A DNA stretch of 64,000 nucleotides, taken from assembly GCA_964402505.1 (NCBI GenBank), contig CAYOCP010000004.1, forward strand, positions 124,001 through 188,000. Reading direction: 5' to 3'. This stretch comes from SLRI01 sp964402505 (GTDB lineage Bacteria > Pseudomonadota > Alphaproteobacteria > Geminicoccales > Geminicoccaceae). The notes under the pieces were generated by a model. It saw only the letters and a list, made by a program, of their open reading frames with translations, had not been told where the DNA came from and made no database searches. Positions 25,972 through 34,671 of this stretch are shown one piece after another. Made by a program: the position numbers and the translations under genes. Numbering within the stretch: the stretch's first letter is position 1; each line of letters begins with the position of its first letter.

Positions 25972-26535
25972 CTACTCGTACTCGCTCGCCGCGACCTCGC
26001 CCTCGTGCGTCGGCATGAGGAGGGGCTCGCTCGGGTCCAGAAGATGACGCACGGCCTTCAGGAGGATCTCGATCGAGACCAGGAGCATGGCGCCGATGCC
26101 GATCGGCATCGAGAGGTAGAACCAGCCGGCCTGCACGCCGAGGCTCGGCACGAGCGAGCCCATGCCGCGGCCGACATAGACGATCGAATGGCGCAGCAGC
26201 ACGATCAGCAGGACGAGCACGAGCAGATTGATGACGATCTGCAGAAGCGCCTGCCAAGGCCCCTTGAAGAGGTCCCGGACCACCTCGATCGCCACGTTGG
26301 CGCCGGTGCGGTAGGCGATCGGGGCGACGAGGAACGTCATCCAGATCATCGCGTAGATGGAGAGCTCCTCGCTCCAGCCGATCGGGTTCACCAGCACGTA
26401 GCGGTAGAAGACCTGCAGCAGGACCGCCGCTGTCATGACCACGACCAGCAGCCAGGAAAGCTGCCTGCCGATCCAGCAGATGGCGGTGTTGATCCGCTCG
26501 AGGACGGCGATCAGCCGGCTCAGACCCGCCTGCAT
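25972..26535 (-). CDS. TRAP transporter small permease (DctQ family), system 3
   Basis: 187 residues with four membrane spans and the family segment FYRYVLVNPIGWSEELSIYAMIWMTFLVAP. It is the first gene of the TRAP system 3 run on the minus strand and abuts dctM with no gap. The upstream SGNH gene ends 80 bases away on the same strand, so read-through from the O-acetylation genes is possible. No promoter stands out in that gap. Confidence 0.9.
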   Translation of the reverse strand: MQAGLSRLIAVLERINTAICWIGRQLSWLLVVVMTAAVLLQVFYRYVLVNPIGWSEELSIYAMIWMTFLVAPIAYRTGANVAIEVVRDLFKGPWQALLQIVINLLVLVLLIVLLRHSIVYVGRGMGSLVPSLGVQAGWFYLSMPIGIGAMLLVSIEILLKAVRHLLDPSEPLLMPTHEGEVAASEYE

Positions 26536-26615
26536 CGGGCCTCCCTGTCTTCATGCACGGGCAGCATGGCAAAACTCGCCCCGACGGGCAAGAACGCAGC
26601 CGCGCCCGCCGCCGT

Positions 26616-27608
26616 TCACATCCCGGCCGCGGCCTGCGCGGCCAAACGATCGTGCAGCGCCTTCGTGTAGTAGGCCATGCGCTCCGGCACGACGTGATCG
26701 ATGGTGTCGTCGAGGTCGGCGGCCGGAGCGCAGAAAGGCGTCCCCGGCACGACCTCGAGCCCGGCCGCCTCGACGAAGGCGCGCGCCCGGGCGAGATACG
26801 CCCTTGAGTTGGCGCAGATGCCCTCCCAGACCGGACCGAAGGCGAAGCGGCAGTCCAGCCCCTCGCGCGCGCATAACTCGCTGATCTCACGAAGGAAGAG
26901 CTGGCCCTTCGGCTTGATCGCCGAAGGATCGAGCGGGGTCGCCTCGGCGATCGCCGGCTGCGGCCCCAGGAGCCGGTCACGGCCTCGGACATGGGCGTCG
27001 TCGAGAAAGGGCCAGTCCCGGCCGGTCAGGCTGTAGGGCAGGCCGCGCAGGATCGCCCGCAGCAACCGCCCATTGACCAGAAGCTCGGCCGTCGCGGCGA
27101 GCAGTCGGCCTTTCGGCATCGCCACTTCCGGCGCACCCTCGGGCCGTGTCAGGAGATAGCCGTTCCAGGAGATGCCGCGGGTCGGCATATCGACCGTATG
27201 GACCAGCACCACTCGCTTCGGCCGATGCACGCGAAGCGCGCGCTGCAGCATGCCGAGATCGCCGGCGAAGCCCTCGCCGCCCGTCAATGCCAATTGCAGG
27301 CTGCGCTCGCCCGTGATTCTCTCCCAGGTTTCGGTGTCCATCAGGCGCCCCAGCGAGCTGTCGCCGAGAAAAAGTGTGTCGAAACCGTCGCTCGCCTGGA
27401 GCTTTCGGAGCTGCTGGTGGAAGTTCGCGAGCTCCGGCAGGGCCGCGATGTCGAAGCGCAGGGCGAGCGCGTTGAGGCTCATCGACAGCACGAGAAGAAA
27501 CGGCGTCAGCCAAGCCAGCCGAATACCGAAGCGGGCGAGGGCCGAAGGGGCGCTGGCCGGCTGGGCGGATGCGTGCTCAGAACTGGTAATAGATGAACGC
27601 ACCGCCAT
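26616..27608 (-). CDS. SGNH-fold acetyltransferase partner (AlgJ/AlgX/DltD-like)
   Basis: 330 residues. One N-terminal membrane anchor (LTPFLLVLSMSLNALALRF) is followed by a periplasmic SGNH domain: FLGDSSLGRL carries the GDS serine and DLDDTIDHVVPERM, near the C-terminus, the Asp-x-x-His pair. Such proteins take acetyl groups passed across the membrane by an MBOAT partner and put them on polysaccharide. The ATG at 27608 lies inside the 3' end of the MBOAT gene, so the two are translationally linked. The polysaccharide acceptor is unknown. Confidence 0.7.
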   Translation of the reverse strand: MAVRSSITSSEHASAQPASAPSALARFGIRLAWLTPFLLVLSMSLNALALRFDIAALPELANFHQQLRKLQASDGFDTLFLGDSSLGRLMDTETWERITGERSLQLALTGGEGFAGDLGMLQRALRVHRPKRVVLVHTVDMPTRGISWNGYLLTRPEGAPEVAMPKGRLLAATAELLVNGRLLRAILRGLPYSLTGRDWPFLDDAHVRGRDRLLGPQPAIAEATPLDPSAIKPKGQLFLREISELCAREGLDCRFAFGPVWEGICANSRAYLARARAFVEAAGLEVVPGTPFCAPAADLDDTIDHVVPERMAYYTKALHDRLAAQAAAGM

Positions 27609-29067
27609 CGCCGACTCCGAGAAGCGAGAGGGCCAGGAGGAGCGCCACCGCCAGCGCCCAGCCGCCGCTGGCACGAAAATGCAGGTCGGGAAGCCAGCCG
27701 GCGCCCCGTCCGACCGGCTCGACCGCCGGGTAGCCTGGCGTGGTCAAGGGCACCACATCGGGCCGCATGATCTCCGCCGTGTTGGGCAGGAGCCAGACGA
27801 AGGCGAGGAGCGCCGCCAGCACCAGCCAGACCTCGATCGGCCAGTAGAAGCCCCAGGCCGACGCTGCAACCGGCGGGTGCAGGCCCGCCATCGCGTGATA
27901 GAGCCGGAAGGTCGTCTCGAGATCGGCGGCACGGAAGGGAACCCAGGCGATGGTCACGAGCACGAAGGTCAGGGCTCGGGCGCCCCAGAGCGGCAGCTCG
28001 GGACCGCGCCAGAAGCGCCGCCGCGCATGGTCGGCAGTGATCAGGAGCCCGTGCAGAAGCCCCCAGAGCACGAACGTCCAGCCCGCTCCGTGCCAGATGC
28101 CGCCGAGCAGCATGGTGACGAGGACGTTGCGGTAGCGACGCCACTCGCCGACCCGCCCGCCGCCCATGGGAATGTAGAGATAGTCGCGCAGGAAGCGTGA
28201 GAGCGTGATGTGCCAACGCTGCCAGAACTCGATGATCGATGCCGCCTTGTAGGGCGAGGCGAAGTTGACCGGCAGGGTGATCCCGAACATCCGCCCGAGG
28301 CCGATGGCCATGTCCGAGTAGCCCGAGAAATCGAAATAGATCTGGAAGCCGAAAGCGAAAGCCGCGGCCCAGGCCTCGCCGGTCGCGGGCGCTGCACCCA
28401 AAGCCGTGAGGTCGAAGACGGAATCCGCGATCGGCGCCACACCGTCGGCGATGATGACCTTCTTCGCGAGGCCGATGGCGAAGATCACGATGCCCAGCAC
28501 CAGATCCGGCACCCGGCGCACCTCCGGCTGGCGCCCGAACTGCGGCATCATCTCGCGGTGATGCACGATGGGGCCGGCGATGAGCTGCGGAAAGAAGGTG
28601 ACGAAGAGCGCGTAGCGCCAGGGGTCGCGCTCGACAGCCTCGTTCCTGAAGGTGTCGACCAGATAGGCGATCTGCTGAAAGGTGAAGAAGGAGATGCCGA
28701 TCGGCAGGACCACGTCCCGCCAGGCGAAGCTCGCCCCCGTCACCGTCTCGGCCGTGACGACGAGGAAATTGGCGTACTTGAAGTAGCCGAGGAGCGCGAG
28801 ATCGAAGGCGACGCCGAGAGTGAGCCAAAGCCGCGCGGGCCTTCCCCGGACGCGTTCGATCGCCCGGCCGATCAGCCAGTTGACGCCGATCGAGAGCAGG
28901 ATCAGCGGCACCACCCGCCAGCTCCAGTGGCCGTAGAAGACGAGCGAGGCCAGGAGCAGCCAGAGCGTGACCGCGAGCGTGCCCACCCGCCAATGGGCGA
29001 TCAGGCCGTAACCCAGCCAGACGATCGGCAGGAAGACCAGGATGAAGAGATAGGAGCTGAAAACCAC
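27577..29067 (-). CDS. MBOAT family O-acyltransferase (AlgI-like)
   Basis: 496 residues with about a dozen membrane spans. The MBOAT catalytic histidine is in LLGGIWHGAGWTF, and the upstream family segments GYFKYANFL, GISFFTFQQIAYLVD, FPQLIAGPI and QIYFDFSGYSDMAIGLG identify the AlgI-like branch. AlgI-type proteins transfer acetyl groups across the inner membrane for exopolysaccharide O-acetylation. Its 3' end overlaps the SGNH partner gene by 32 bases, and the two form an operon. Confidence 0.9.
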   Translation of the reverse strand: MVFSSYLFILVFLPIVWLGYGLIAHWRVGTLAVTLWLLLASLVFYGHWSWRVVPLILLSIGVNWLIGRAIERVRGRPARLWLTLGVAFDLALLGYFKYANFLVVTAETVTGASFAWRDVVLPIGISFFTFQQIAYLVDTFRNEAVERDPWRYALFVTFFPQLIAGPIVHHREMMPQFGRQPEVRRVPDLVLGIVIFAIGLAKKVIIADGVAPIADSVFDLTALGAAPATGEAWAAAFAFGFQIYFDFSGYSDMAIGLGRMFGITLPVNFASPYKAASIIEFWQRWHITLSRFLRDYLYIPMGGGRVGEWRRYRNVLVTMLLGGIWHGAGWTFVLWGLLHGLLITADHARRRFWRGPELPLWGARALTFVLVTIAWVPFRAADLETTFRLYHAMAGLHPPVAASAWGFYWPIEVWLVLAALLAFVWLLPNTAEIMRPDVVPLTTPGYPAVEPVGRGAGWLPDLHFRASGGWALAVALLLALSLLGVGDGGAFIYYQF

Positions 29068-29085
29068 GTCCGGATGATGAGCCCT

Positions 29086-30126
29086 TCAAAAGCCCACCGG
29101 CGCCCGTTTCCGCATCGACCGCTCGGCCGCGAGACCCATGGCGACCGCCATGCGCCCGTCATGGAGGCTGACCTGGGGCCGGCCGCCGTGCCGTACGAGG
29201 TCCGAAAACGCGCGGTGCTGGTACCAGGTGGCACCGTGATGCTGACCCGCGGCGAGCGCCCCGGCATCGACCGGCACAACCTCCTCGGTCAATTCGCCCG
29301 TCTCGCGCCGGCCGATCCAGAGCCTGGAGGAGGGTGTCGCGCACTCGACCTTGCCCCGGTCGCCGACGGCGGCGATCTCCTCCTGGTCCCGCGACACCTC
29401 GGCGAACATGCAGAGATCGAGCATTGCCCTGACGCCGTTCGCGAAATCGACGATCACATAGCCGTTGTCGACGATGTCCGGCCGCTCGCCGCCATAGTCT
29501 TCCTCCAGATGGTTCACGTCCTGCCCGCCCGAGGCGTAGAGCCGGACGGGATCGGCGCCGACGATCAGCCGCATCAGATCGAAATAATGGCAGCACTTCT
29601 CGACCATGGTGCCGCCGGTGTTGCGGGCGAAGCGGTTCCAGTCGCCCACCTTCTTCAGGAAGGGAAAACGGTGCTCGCGGATCGAGAGCATCTTGAGGCT
29701 GCCGATCGTGCCTGTCCTGACCTCCTCGATCAGCCGCGCCACCGGCGGCATGAAGCGGTACTCCATCGCCACCCAGACCGGCGCCCTTCGCCCTTCGGCC
29801 GCAGCGAGCACCGCATCGCAATCCTCGAGCGTGGTGCAGAGCGGTTTCTCGGTCAGGATCGGCAGACCCGTCCCGAGCGCGTCGGTGAGCACCGCCCGAT
29901 GGGTGTGATTGGGTGTCACGATCACGAGTGCATCGATGCCGCCCGCACCCAATAACTCGCGGTAATCGGCGTAGGTTCGCACGTCCGGCCCGCACCGGCT
30001 CGCCGCCTTCGCCAGCATGCCCGGATCCGGGTCGGCCAGCGCCACGACCCGGCTCTCCGGCAAAAGCTTGATGTTCTCGATATGCTCCTGGCCCATCATG
30101 CCGGAGCCGATGATCGCGTAGCGCAT
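29086..30126 (-). CDS. Gfo/Idh/MocA family oxidoreductase
   Basis: 346 residues. The NAD(P)-binding motif IIGSGMMGQEHI is at the N-terminus, and the family EKP motif (ILTEKPLCTT) lies near residue 95. A C-terminal beta-sheet domain includes GDWNRFARNTGGTMVEKCCHYFDLMR, with the catalytic Lys/His region. These enzymes oxidise or reduce sugars and cyclitols. It lies 18 bases before the MBOAT gene on the same strand. Two other intact family members are in the window. Substrate unknown. Confidence 0.88.
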   Translation of the reverse strand: MRYAIIGSGMMGQEHIENIKLLPESRVVALADPDPGMLAKAASRCGPDVRTYADYRELLGAGGIDALVIVTPNHTHRAVLTDALGTGLPILTEKPLCTTLEDCDAVLAAAEGRRAPVWVAMEYRFMPPVARLIEEVRTGTIGSLKMLSIREHRFPFLKKVGDWNRFARNTGGTMVEKCCHYFDLMRLIVGADPVRLYASGGQDVNHLEEDYGGERPDIVDNGYVIVDFANGVRAMLDLCMFAEVSRDQEEIAAVGDRGKVECATPSSRLWIGRRETGELTEEVVPVDAGALAAGQHHGATWYQHRAFSDLVRHGGRPQVSLHDGRMAVAMGLAAERSMRKRAPVGF

Positions 30127-30274
30127 GGTCGTTCCTGATGAGGAGGAAGGCCCGACGAGGAGGAAGGCGTCGCCGCCGGCCTCTACGCCCCTTCTCCGAC
30201 ATTGGCCAGCGGAATGCCGGAGCCGCCGTGGCCCGCCACGTCGCGAGCCGTGGGCACCGCCGAAGAGCGGCCTG
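30127..30274. other. Intergenic stretch, nothing recognised
   Basis: Between a Gfo/Idh/MocA gene and a fucose isomerase fragment. Two 12-base copies of GAGGAGGAAGGC sit 17 bases apart near 30140-30170. Otherwise I see no gene or clear regulatory site. Confidence 0.4.
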
Positions 30275-30436
30275 TCAGCAGAGTTCGACCACCGGCAGCC
30301 CGAGCCGTGCCGCAATCGCCCTCAGCACCGGCCGATGCTCGCCATGGGCGAAGCTCACGTGATGCTCGAGGCCGAGGACCATCAACCGGTCGAGCACGTC
30401 CGGGGCAGGGCGGTCGAAGCGCACGACCCCGAAGCG
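30275..30436 (-). pseudogene. 3' fragment of an L-fucose/arabinose isomerase-like gene
   Basis: The last 53 codons of a minus-strand frame read FGVVRFDRPAPDVLDRLM and then VLGLEHHVSFAHGEHRP, ending in VVELC and a stop. The GLEHHVSFAHG pattern resembles the C-terminus of the fucose/arabinose isomerase-like family. No start codon or upstream family sequence is present, and upstream the frame becomes low-complexity. I read it as a remnant left by deletion. The nearby FucU-like mutarotase at 35325 gives context. Confidence 0.5.
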
Positions 30437-30556
30437 CCACCGCCATTCCACCGCCGCCGCCCGCCTGCTATGGCGACGGGCGATGGCACGGGACCGGCCC
30501 CAAGGTCGAGGCGGGCCCGGCCGGGAGAGCAGATCGGGCCAGCAGGTCGGGGGAGC

Positions 30557-31489
30557 ATGCGGATGCCGACGATCGTGATCAGCGAGTTCATGGACGAGGC
30601 GGCGGTGGCCGAGCTCGCCGGCCGTCACGCCACGACCTACGACCCCAGCCTGGTCGACCGCGAGGAGGCGCTTTTGGCCCTGCTCGCCGATGCCCGCGCG
30701 CTCGTCGTGCGCAACCGGACCCAGGTGCGCGGAGCGCTGCTCGAGGCGGCGCCCGTGCTCGAGGTGGTGGGCCGGCTCGGCGTCGGGCTCGACAATATCG
30801 ACCTCGAGGCCTGCAAGGCGCGCAACATCGCCGTCTTTCCGGCCTCGGGTGCGAACGACCTGAGTGTCGCCGAGTACGTGATCACCACGGCCTTCTTGCT
30901 GCTGCGCCGCGCGTATCTGGCGAACGACCGCATGCTCGCCGGCGAATGGCCGAGGAATGCGCTGATCGGCCGGGAGCTCGCAGGCCGCACCATGGGCCTC
31001 GTTGGCCTCGGGTCGATCGCCCGGCTCGTCAAGGCGAAGGCCATGGCCCTCGGCATGTCGATCGCCGCCTTCGACCCCTATTTGCCGAACGGGGATCCGG
31101 CCTGGGATCGCGTCCAAAAATGCGGTCTCGAGGAGCTTCTGGCGCTCGCCGACGTGGTCTCGCTGCACGTGCCCCTGACCGACGCGACCCGAAACCTGAT
31201 CGACGCGGCTGCCCTTGGCCGCATGCGGGCGGATGCCATCCTCGTCAATGCGGCTCGGGGCGGGGTGGTCGACGAGGCGGCACTGGCAGCTTCCCTGCGG
31301 GAAGGCCGCCTCGGCGGTGCCGCCCTCGATGTCTTCGCCGAGGAGCCCCTGACCGCCGAAGCGGCCGCCTTTTTCGGCGGGATCCCCAACCTGATCCTCA
31401 CCCCTCACATCGCCGGCGTCACCATGGAGAGCAACGTCCGCGTCTCCGCCCTGATCGCCAACCGCATCCTCGCCACCCTCGCCACCTAA
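30557..31489 (+). CDS. D-isomer-specific 2-hydroxyacid dehydrogenase (SerA-like)
   Basis: 310 residues. The catalytic triad regions are visible: Arg in NAARGGVVDEAAL, Glu in FAEEPL and His in TPHIAGVT. The NAD motif is LVGLGSIARLVKAKA; the usual third glycine of GxGxxG is Ala. It lacks the C-terminal ACT domain of full-length phosphoglycerate dehydrogenase, so a role on another hydroxyacid (for example glycerate or a sugar acid) is more likely than serine synthesis. ATG 30557 has GGGGGA upstream; ATG 30563 is an alternative. The TAA stop forms the first bases of the repeat hairpin at 31487. Confidence 0.85.
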   Translation: MRMPTIVISEFMDEAAVAELAGRHATTYDPSLVDREEALLALLADARALVVRNRTQVRGALLEAAPVLEVVGRLGVGLDNIDLEACKARNIAVFPASGANDLSVAEYVITTAFLLLRRAYLANDRMLAGEWPRNALIGRELAGRTMGLVGLGSIARLVKAKAMALGMSIAAFDPYLPNGDPAWDRVQKCGLEELLALADVVSLHVPLTDATRNLIDAAALGRMRADAILVNAARGGVVDEAALAASLREGRLGGAALDVFAEEPLTAEAAAFFGGIPNLILTPHIAGVTMESNVRVSALIANRILATLAT

Positions 31490-31630
31490 AAGGATCAGGA
31501 CCCTTTAGCCCCGAGAACCGTGACACCGCAGCGTTCCGCCCCTTCGGCGGGGCGGCAACGTGGTTGCATCCGAAGCAACATCCGCCCCGGCGCGTCGCAT
31601 CCCACGCAACCTCGGGCGACGAACGAACCC
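31487..31630. repeat. Repeat locus B: hairpin, two 17-bp dyads, one GAACGAACCC box
   Basis: In order: the GGATCAGGAC hairpin (31487-31508); two 17-bp dyads, GTTGCATCCGAAGCAAC at 31563 and GTCGCATCCCACGCAAC at 31594 (31 bases apart, the second with one mismatch); then GAACGAACCC at 31621-31630. GAACCC begins 14 bases after the last dyad, exactly as at locus A. The locus lies between convergent genes. It is a shorter version of the array at 11547-11882. Confidence 0.8.
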
Positions 31631-31843
31631 TTGTCCGGTTTGATTGTGGCACAGCTGGGTGGCGCCAGGGGCGTGCACGTTTCCGGTGCGTGGCGCCGGG
31701 CGACTTTGGGGCAGGCCTGCGCCGGGAAGCGGACCAGCTTGCAGAATCCTATGGGGCCGGCGGCGGTCGCCTGCCGTTCGTGTGCCGGGATCCCGAGGTC
31801 GAAAGACGGGTCGGCACGGCCTCGGGCGTGGGGCCCGTGATCC
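31631..31843. other. Intergenic stretch, nothing recognised
   Basis: Between repeat locus B and the 3' end of the NuoEF-like gene. No frame looks coding and no terminator stands out. Two TGGCGCC palindromes occur near 31660 and 31695. Confidence 0.35.
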
Positions 31844-33568
31844 CTATCGGCCGGCGAAGGCTTCGGGGAAAAAGCGCATGACGCAGCTTATGGGGTTGCC
31901 GGCGGCCTGGCCGAGGCCGCAGATCGAGGCGTCGGTCATGGCGGTGGCGAGCTCGGCCAGGAGCTCCTGGTCCCAGGGGCCGCGCTCCATGAGAGCCACG
32001 GCCTTGGCGGTGCCGACGCGGCAGGGCGTGCACTGGCCGCAGGATTCGGCACGGAAGAAGCGGAGCAGGTTCAAGGCCGCCGCCTTCACATCGTCCCGGT
32101 CGGAGAGAACGATCACGGCATGGCTGCCGACGAAGCACCCGAGATGCTCGAGCCGGCCGAAATCGAGCGGGATGTCGGCCATCGAGGCCGGCAGGATGCC
32201 GCCCGACGCCCCGCCCGGCAGATAGGCCGCGAAGCGGTGGCCCGGCGCCATGCCGCCGCAGAACTCCTCGATCAGCGCCGCCGCGGTGATGCCTGCTGGC
32301 GCCAGCTTGACGCCGGGCTCCCGGACCCTGCCCGAGACGGAATAGGAGCGCAGACCCTTCGCACCGTTGCGGCCCTCCGCCGCGAACCATTCCGGCCCGC
32401 GCTCGACGATGTCGCGGATCCAGTGCAGGGTCTCGACATTGTTGACCAAAGTGGGCCGGCCGAAAAGGCCGACCTCCGCGACGTAGGGCGGGCGGTGGCG
32501 GGGCAGGCCGCGCTTGCCCTCGAGGCTCTCGATCATCGCCGATTCCTCGCCGCAGATATAGGCGCCGGCGCCGCGGCGGAGCCGGATGTAGCCCAAAGGG
32601 GCGAGGCCCGCGGCCTCGAGCGCCTCGATCTCGCGCAGCAGGATCTGGCGGATCGCCGGGTACTCGTCGCGCAGATAGATCCAGGCATTCTCGGCCTCGA
32701 TCGACCAGGCGGCGATCAGCATGCCCTCGAGAAACCGGTGCGGATCGGTCTCGAGGTAGTGGCGGTCCTTGAAGGTGCCGGGCTCGCCCTCGTCGGCGTT
32801 GACGCAGAGCTCGCGCGGGCCCGGCTGGCCGCGCACGATCTGCCATTTGCGCGCGGTCGGAAAGCCGGCGCCACCGAGGCCGCGCAGGCCCGCGGCATCG
32901 AGCCGGGCGAGGAAATCCGCGACCGGTCCGCGCGTCCCATCGCCGGGTGCTGTCGCCCGCAGCCGCTCGAGAAGTGCGTAGCCGCCCCCGGCGCGATAGG
33001 TGCTGAGATCGGGATAGGCCGGCGGAACCGGATGGACCCGGCCCTCACGGGCCGCCGTCAGCACCTCTCGGGCGCTGGCCCGACCGATCTGGCGATGGCC
33101 CACCTCGACCGCCGGCGCCCGGTCGCAGGCACCCATGCAGGGTGCGCGCAGGATGCGGACAGCGCTCGGATCACGCGCCGCCTCCAGCTCGCGGATCAGC
33201 GCCTCCGCACCCATCAGCTCGCAGGTCAGGCTGTCGCACACCCGGATGGTCAGGGGCGGCGGCGGCGTCTCGCCCTCCTTGACCACATCGAAATGCGCGT
33301 AGAAGGTGGCGACCTCGTAGACCTCGGTCTGCGCCAGCCCGAGCGCCTCGGCCAGGGCGGCGAGGTGGGCGGCGCTTAGATGGCCGAAGCGGTCCTGAAC
33401 GAGATGCAGGTACTCGATCAAAAGGTCCCGACGGCGCGGCCGGTCCCCCAGAAGCTCCCGGATCGCCCGCATCGCCTCCGGCTGGATCTGGCGGCCGCGC
33501 GCTGTGCGCCGGCCCTTGCCCCTGCCGCGCTTCGCCCGTCTCTGGCCCTCGGCCGTGTCGCCCGCCAT
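31844..33568 (-). CDS. NuoE-NuoF fusion, NAD-linked formate dehydrogenase beta subunit-like
   Basis: 574 residues. An N-terminal NuoE-like domain carries a [2Fe-2S] pattern (CDSLTC, then APCMGACD). A NuoF-like domain follows: FMN-binding GLRGLGGAGFPTARKW, NADH-binding ADEGEPGTFKDRHYLE, and the [4Fe-4S] ligands ESCGQCTPCRVGT with a last Cys in SICGLG. This layout matches FdsB-type diaphorase subunits. The very basic first 30 residues are unusual. No formate dehydrogenase alpha, gamma or chaperone gene is adjacent, so the redox partner is unknown. Confidence 0.88.
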   Translation of the reverse strand: MAGDTAEGQRRAKRGRGKGRRTARGRQIQPEAMRAIRELLGDRPRRRDLLIEYLHLVQDRFGHLSAAHLAALAEALGLAQTEVYEVATFYAHFDVVKEGETPPPPLTIRVCDSLTCELMGAEALIRELEAARDPSAVRILRAPCMGACDRAPAVEVGHRQIGRASAREVLTAAREGRVHPVPPAYPDLSTYRAGGGYALLERLRATAPGDGTRGPVADFLARLDAAGLRGLGGAGFPTARKWQIVRGQPGPRELCVNADEGEPGTFKDRHYLETDPHRFLEGMLIAAWSIEAENAWIYLRDEYPAIRQILLREIEALEAAGLAPLGYIRLRRGAGAYICGEESAMIESLEGKRGLPRHRPPYVAEVGLFGRPTLVNNVETLHWIRDIVERGPEWFAAEGRNGAKGLRSYSVSGRVREPGVKLAPAGITAAALIEEFCGGMAPGHRFAAYLPGGASGGILPASMADIPLDFGRLEHLGCFVGSHAVIVLSDRDDVKAAALNLLRFFRAESCGQCTPCRVGTAKAVALMERGPWDQELLAELATAMTDASICGLGQAAGNPISCVMRFFPEAFAGR

Positions 33569-33643
33569 GCGCTTTCGCTCCCCGGAACCTCCGGCAAAGC
33601 TAGCAAGGAAGGCGAGTGCGCCACAAGGCCTGCATGGCACGAG

Positions 33644-33961
33644 TCAGGCGGCGGGGTCGGCCGGCCCGACCTCGCGGGTCTGCCAGTGGTGGCCGGCCGC
33701 GACGATGCAGCCGGTGCCGTCCGGGGCAATGGAGAGGACGGTCCAGCTGTCGCCCAGAGCGGAGGCGAAGACCTGCAGTGCGTGGCCGTTGCTCTGCATG
33801 CCGAGCGAAACCGGTGCCTCGCCGTAACGCTTGCCGAGCGCTGCGACGAGCGCCTTGTAGTCGTGGCAGGACGCTGCCGCCGCGGCTTCGGCCCGCCCGG
33901 CATTCGCGGCCGCCGAAGCCATGACGGCGAAAAGGGCGAAGAGGGAAGCGGGAATGCGCAT
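33644..33961 (-). CDS. Small secreted protein, function unknown
   Basis: 105 residues with a signal peptide (ASLFALFAVMASAAANA). The mature part contains two cysteines (SCHDYKALVAALGKRYGEAP and TGCIVAAGHHW) that may pair, and a predicted small mixed alpha/beta fold. Similar short periplasmic proteins with a KALVAALGKRYGE-like segment are common in alphaproteobacteria but unnamed to me. It lies upstream of the NuoEF-like gene on the same strand, 75 bases away. Confidence 0.65.
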   Translation of the reverse strand: MRIPASLFALFAVMASAAANAGRAEAAAAASCHDYKALVAALGKRYGEAPVSLGMQSNGHALQVFASALGDSWTVLSIAPDGTGCIVAAGHHWQTREVGPADPAA

Positions 33962-34117
33962 CAGGGGCCTCTTTCGGGCTGGCGCCGGCAAGGGGTGCCG
34001 GCAGGCGCCATGAGAGCACAGGAAGCTTAACCGCCGGTTAGCGAGGATCGACTTGCGTCCGGCGGGATCGGAGCGCTACCTCTTTTTCGCGCTGCAGAGC
34101 TGAGAGGGGGAGGGGTG

Positions 34118-34555
34118 ATGCCGAAGGCTTACGCGAGCACGGTGATCGAAAGGCCGGCACGGGACGTCTGGGCGGTGGTTCGCGATTTCAATGGCCTGCC
34201 GAACTGGGTTCCGGCGGTGGTCCGCTCGGAGATCGAGGACGGCAAGCCGGCCGATCAGGTGGGCTGCGTGCGCAGCATCCATCTCGGGGACGGCGGCCAC
34301 ATCCGCGAGCGGCTGCTCGCCTTCTCCGACCACGAGATGAGCTGCAGCTACAATTTCGAGACGACGCCGTTCGCGGTCGAGAATTACCTCGCCACCCTGC
34401 GCTGCACGGCGGTGACCGACGGCGACCGCTGTTTCGTCGAATGGTGGACCCATTTCGACTGCGATCCGGCGAAGCGCGAGGAATGGATCCGGACCTTCGC
34501 CGTCGACGTCTTCCAGGGCGGCTTCGACGGGCTGAAGAAGCGCCTCGGCGGCTGA
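34118..34555 (+). CDS. SRPBCC-fold (START/polyketide cyclase-like) protein
   Basis: 145 residues. The helix-grip pattern is visible: STVIERPARDVWAVVRDFNGLPNWVPAV at the start, a central sheet with VGCVRSIHLGDGGHIRERLL, and a long C-terminal helix (FQGGFDGLKKRL). The family binds hydrophobic ligands and includes MxaD/PYR-like members. AGGGGG precedes ATG 34118, and a GTG one codon earlier is possible. Neighbours give no substrate hint. Confidence 0.85.
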   Translation: MPKAYASTVIERPARDVWAVVRDFNGLPNWVPAVVRSEIEDGKPADQVGCVRSIHLGDGGHIRERLLAFSDHEMSCSYNFETTPFAVENYLATLRCTAVTDGDRCFVEWWTHFDCDPAKREEWIRTFAVDVFQGGFDGLKKRLGG

Positions 34556-34671
34556 CGTCATGGCCGGCGGCATGGCGCGCGCGAGCCATCGGTGCTATTT
34601 CTGCTCGAGGGGCTGGCGGCCGGCCGAGGCCGACCGGGTCCACGGCTTCGCTTGAAAGGGAGGATAAGACC

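Noticed and set aside
23555..26992. 1145-residue minus-strand frame joining TRAP 3 genes
   Set aside because: Only its last third is real (dctP). The rest is an out-of-frame shadow of dctM and dctQ.
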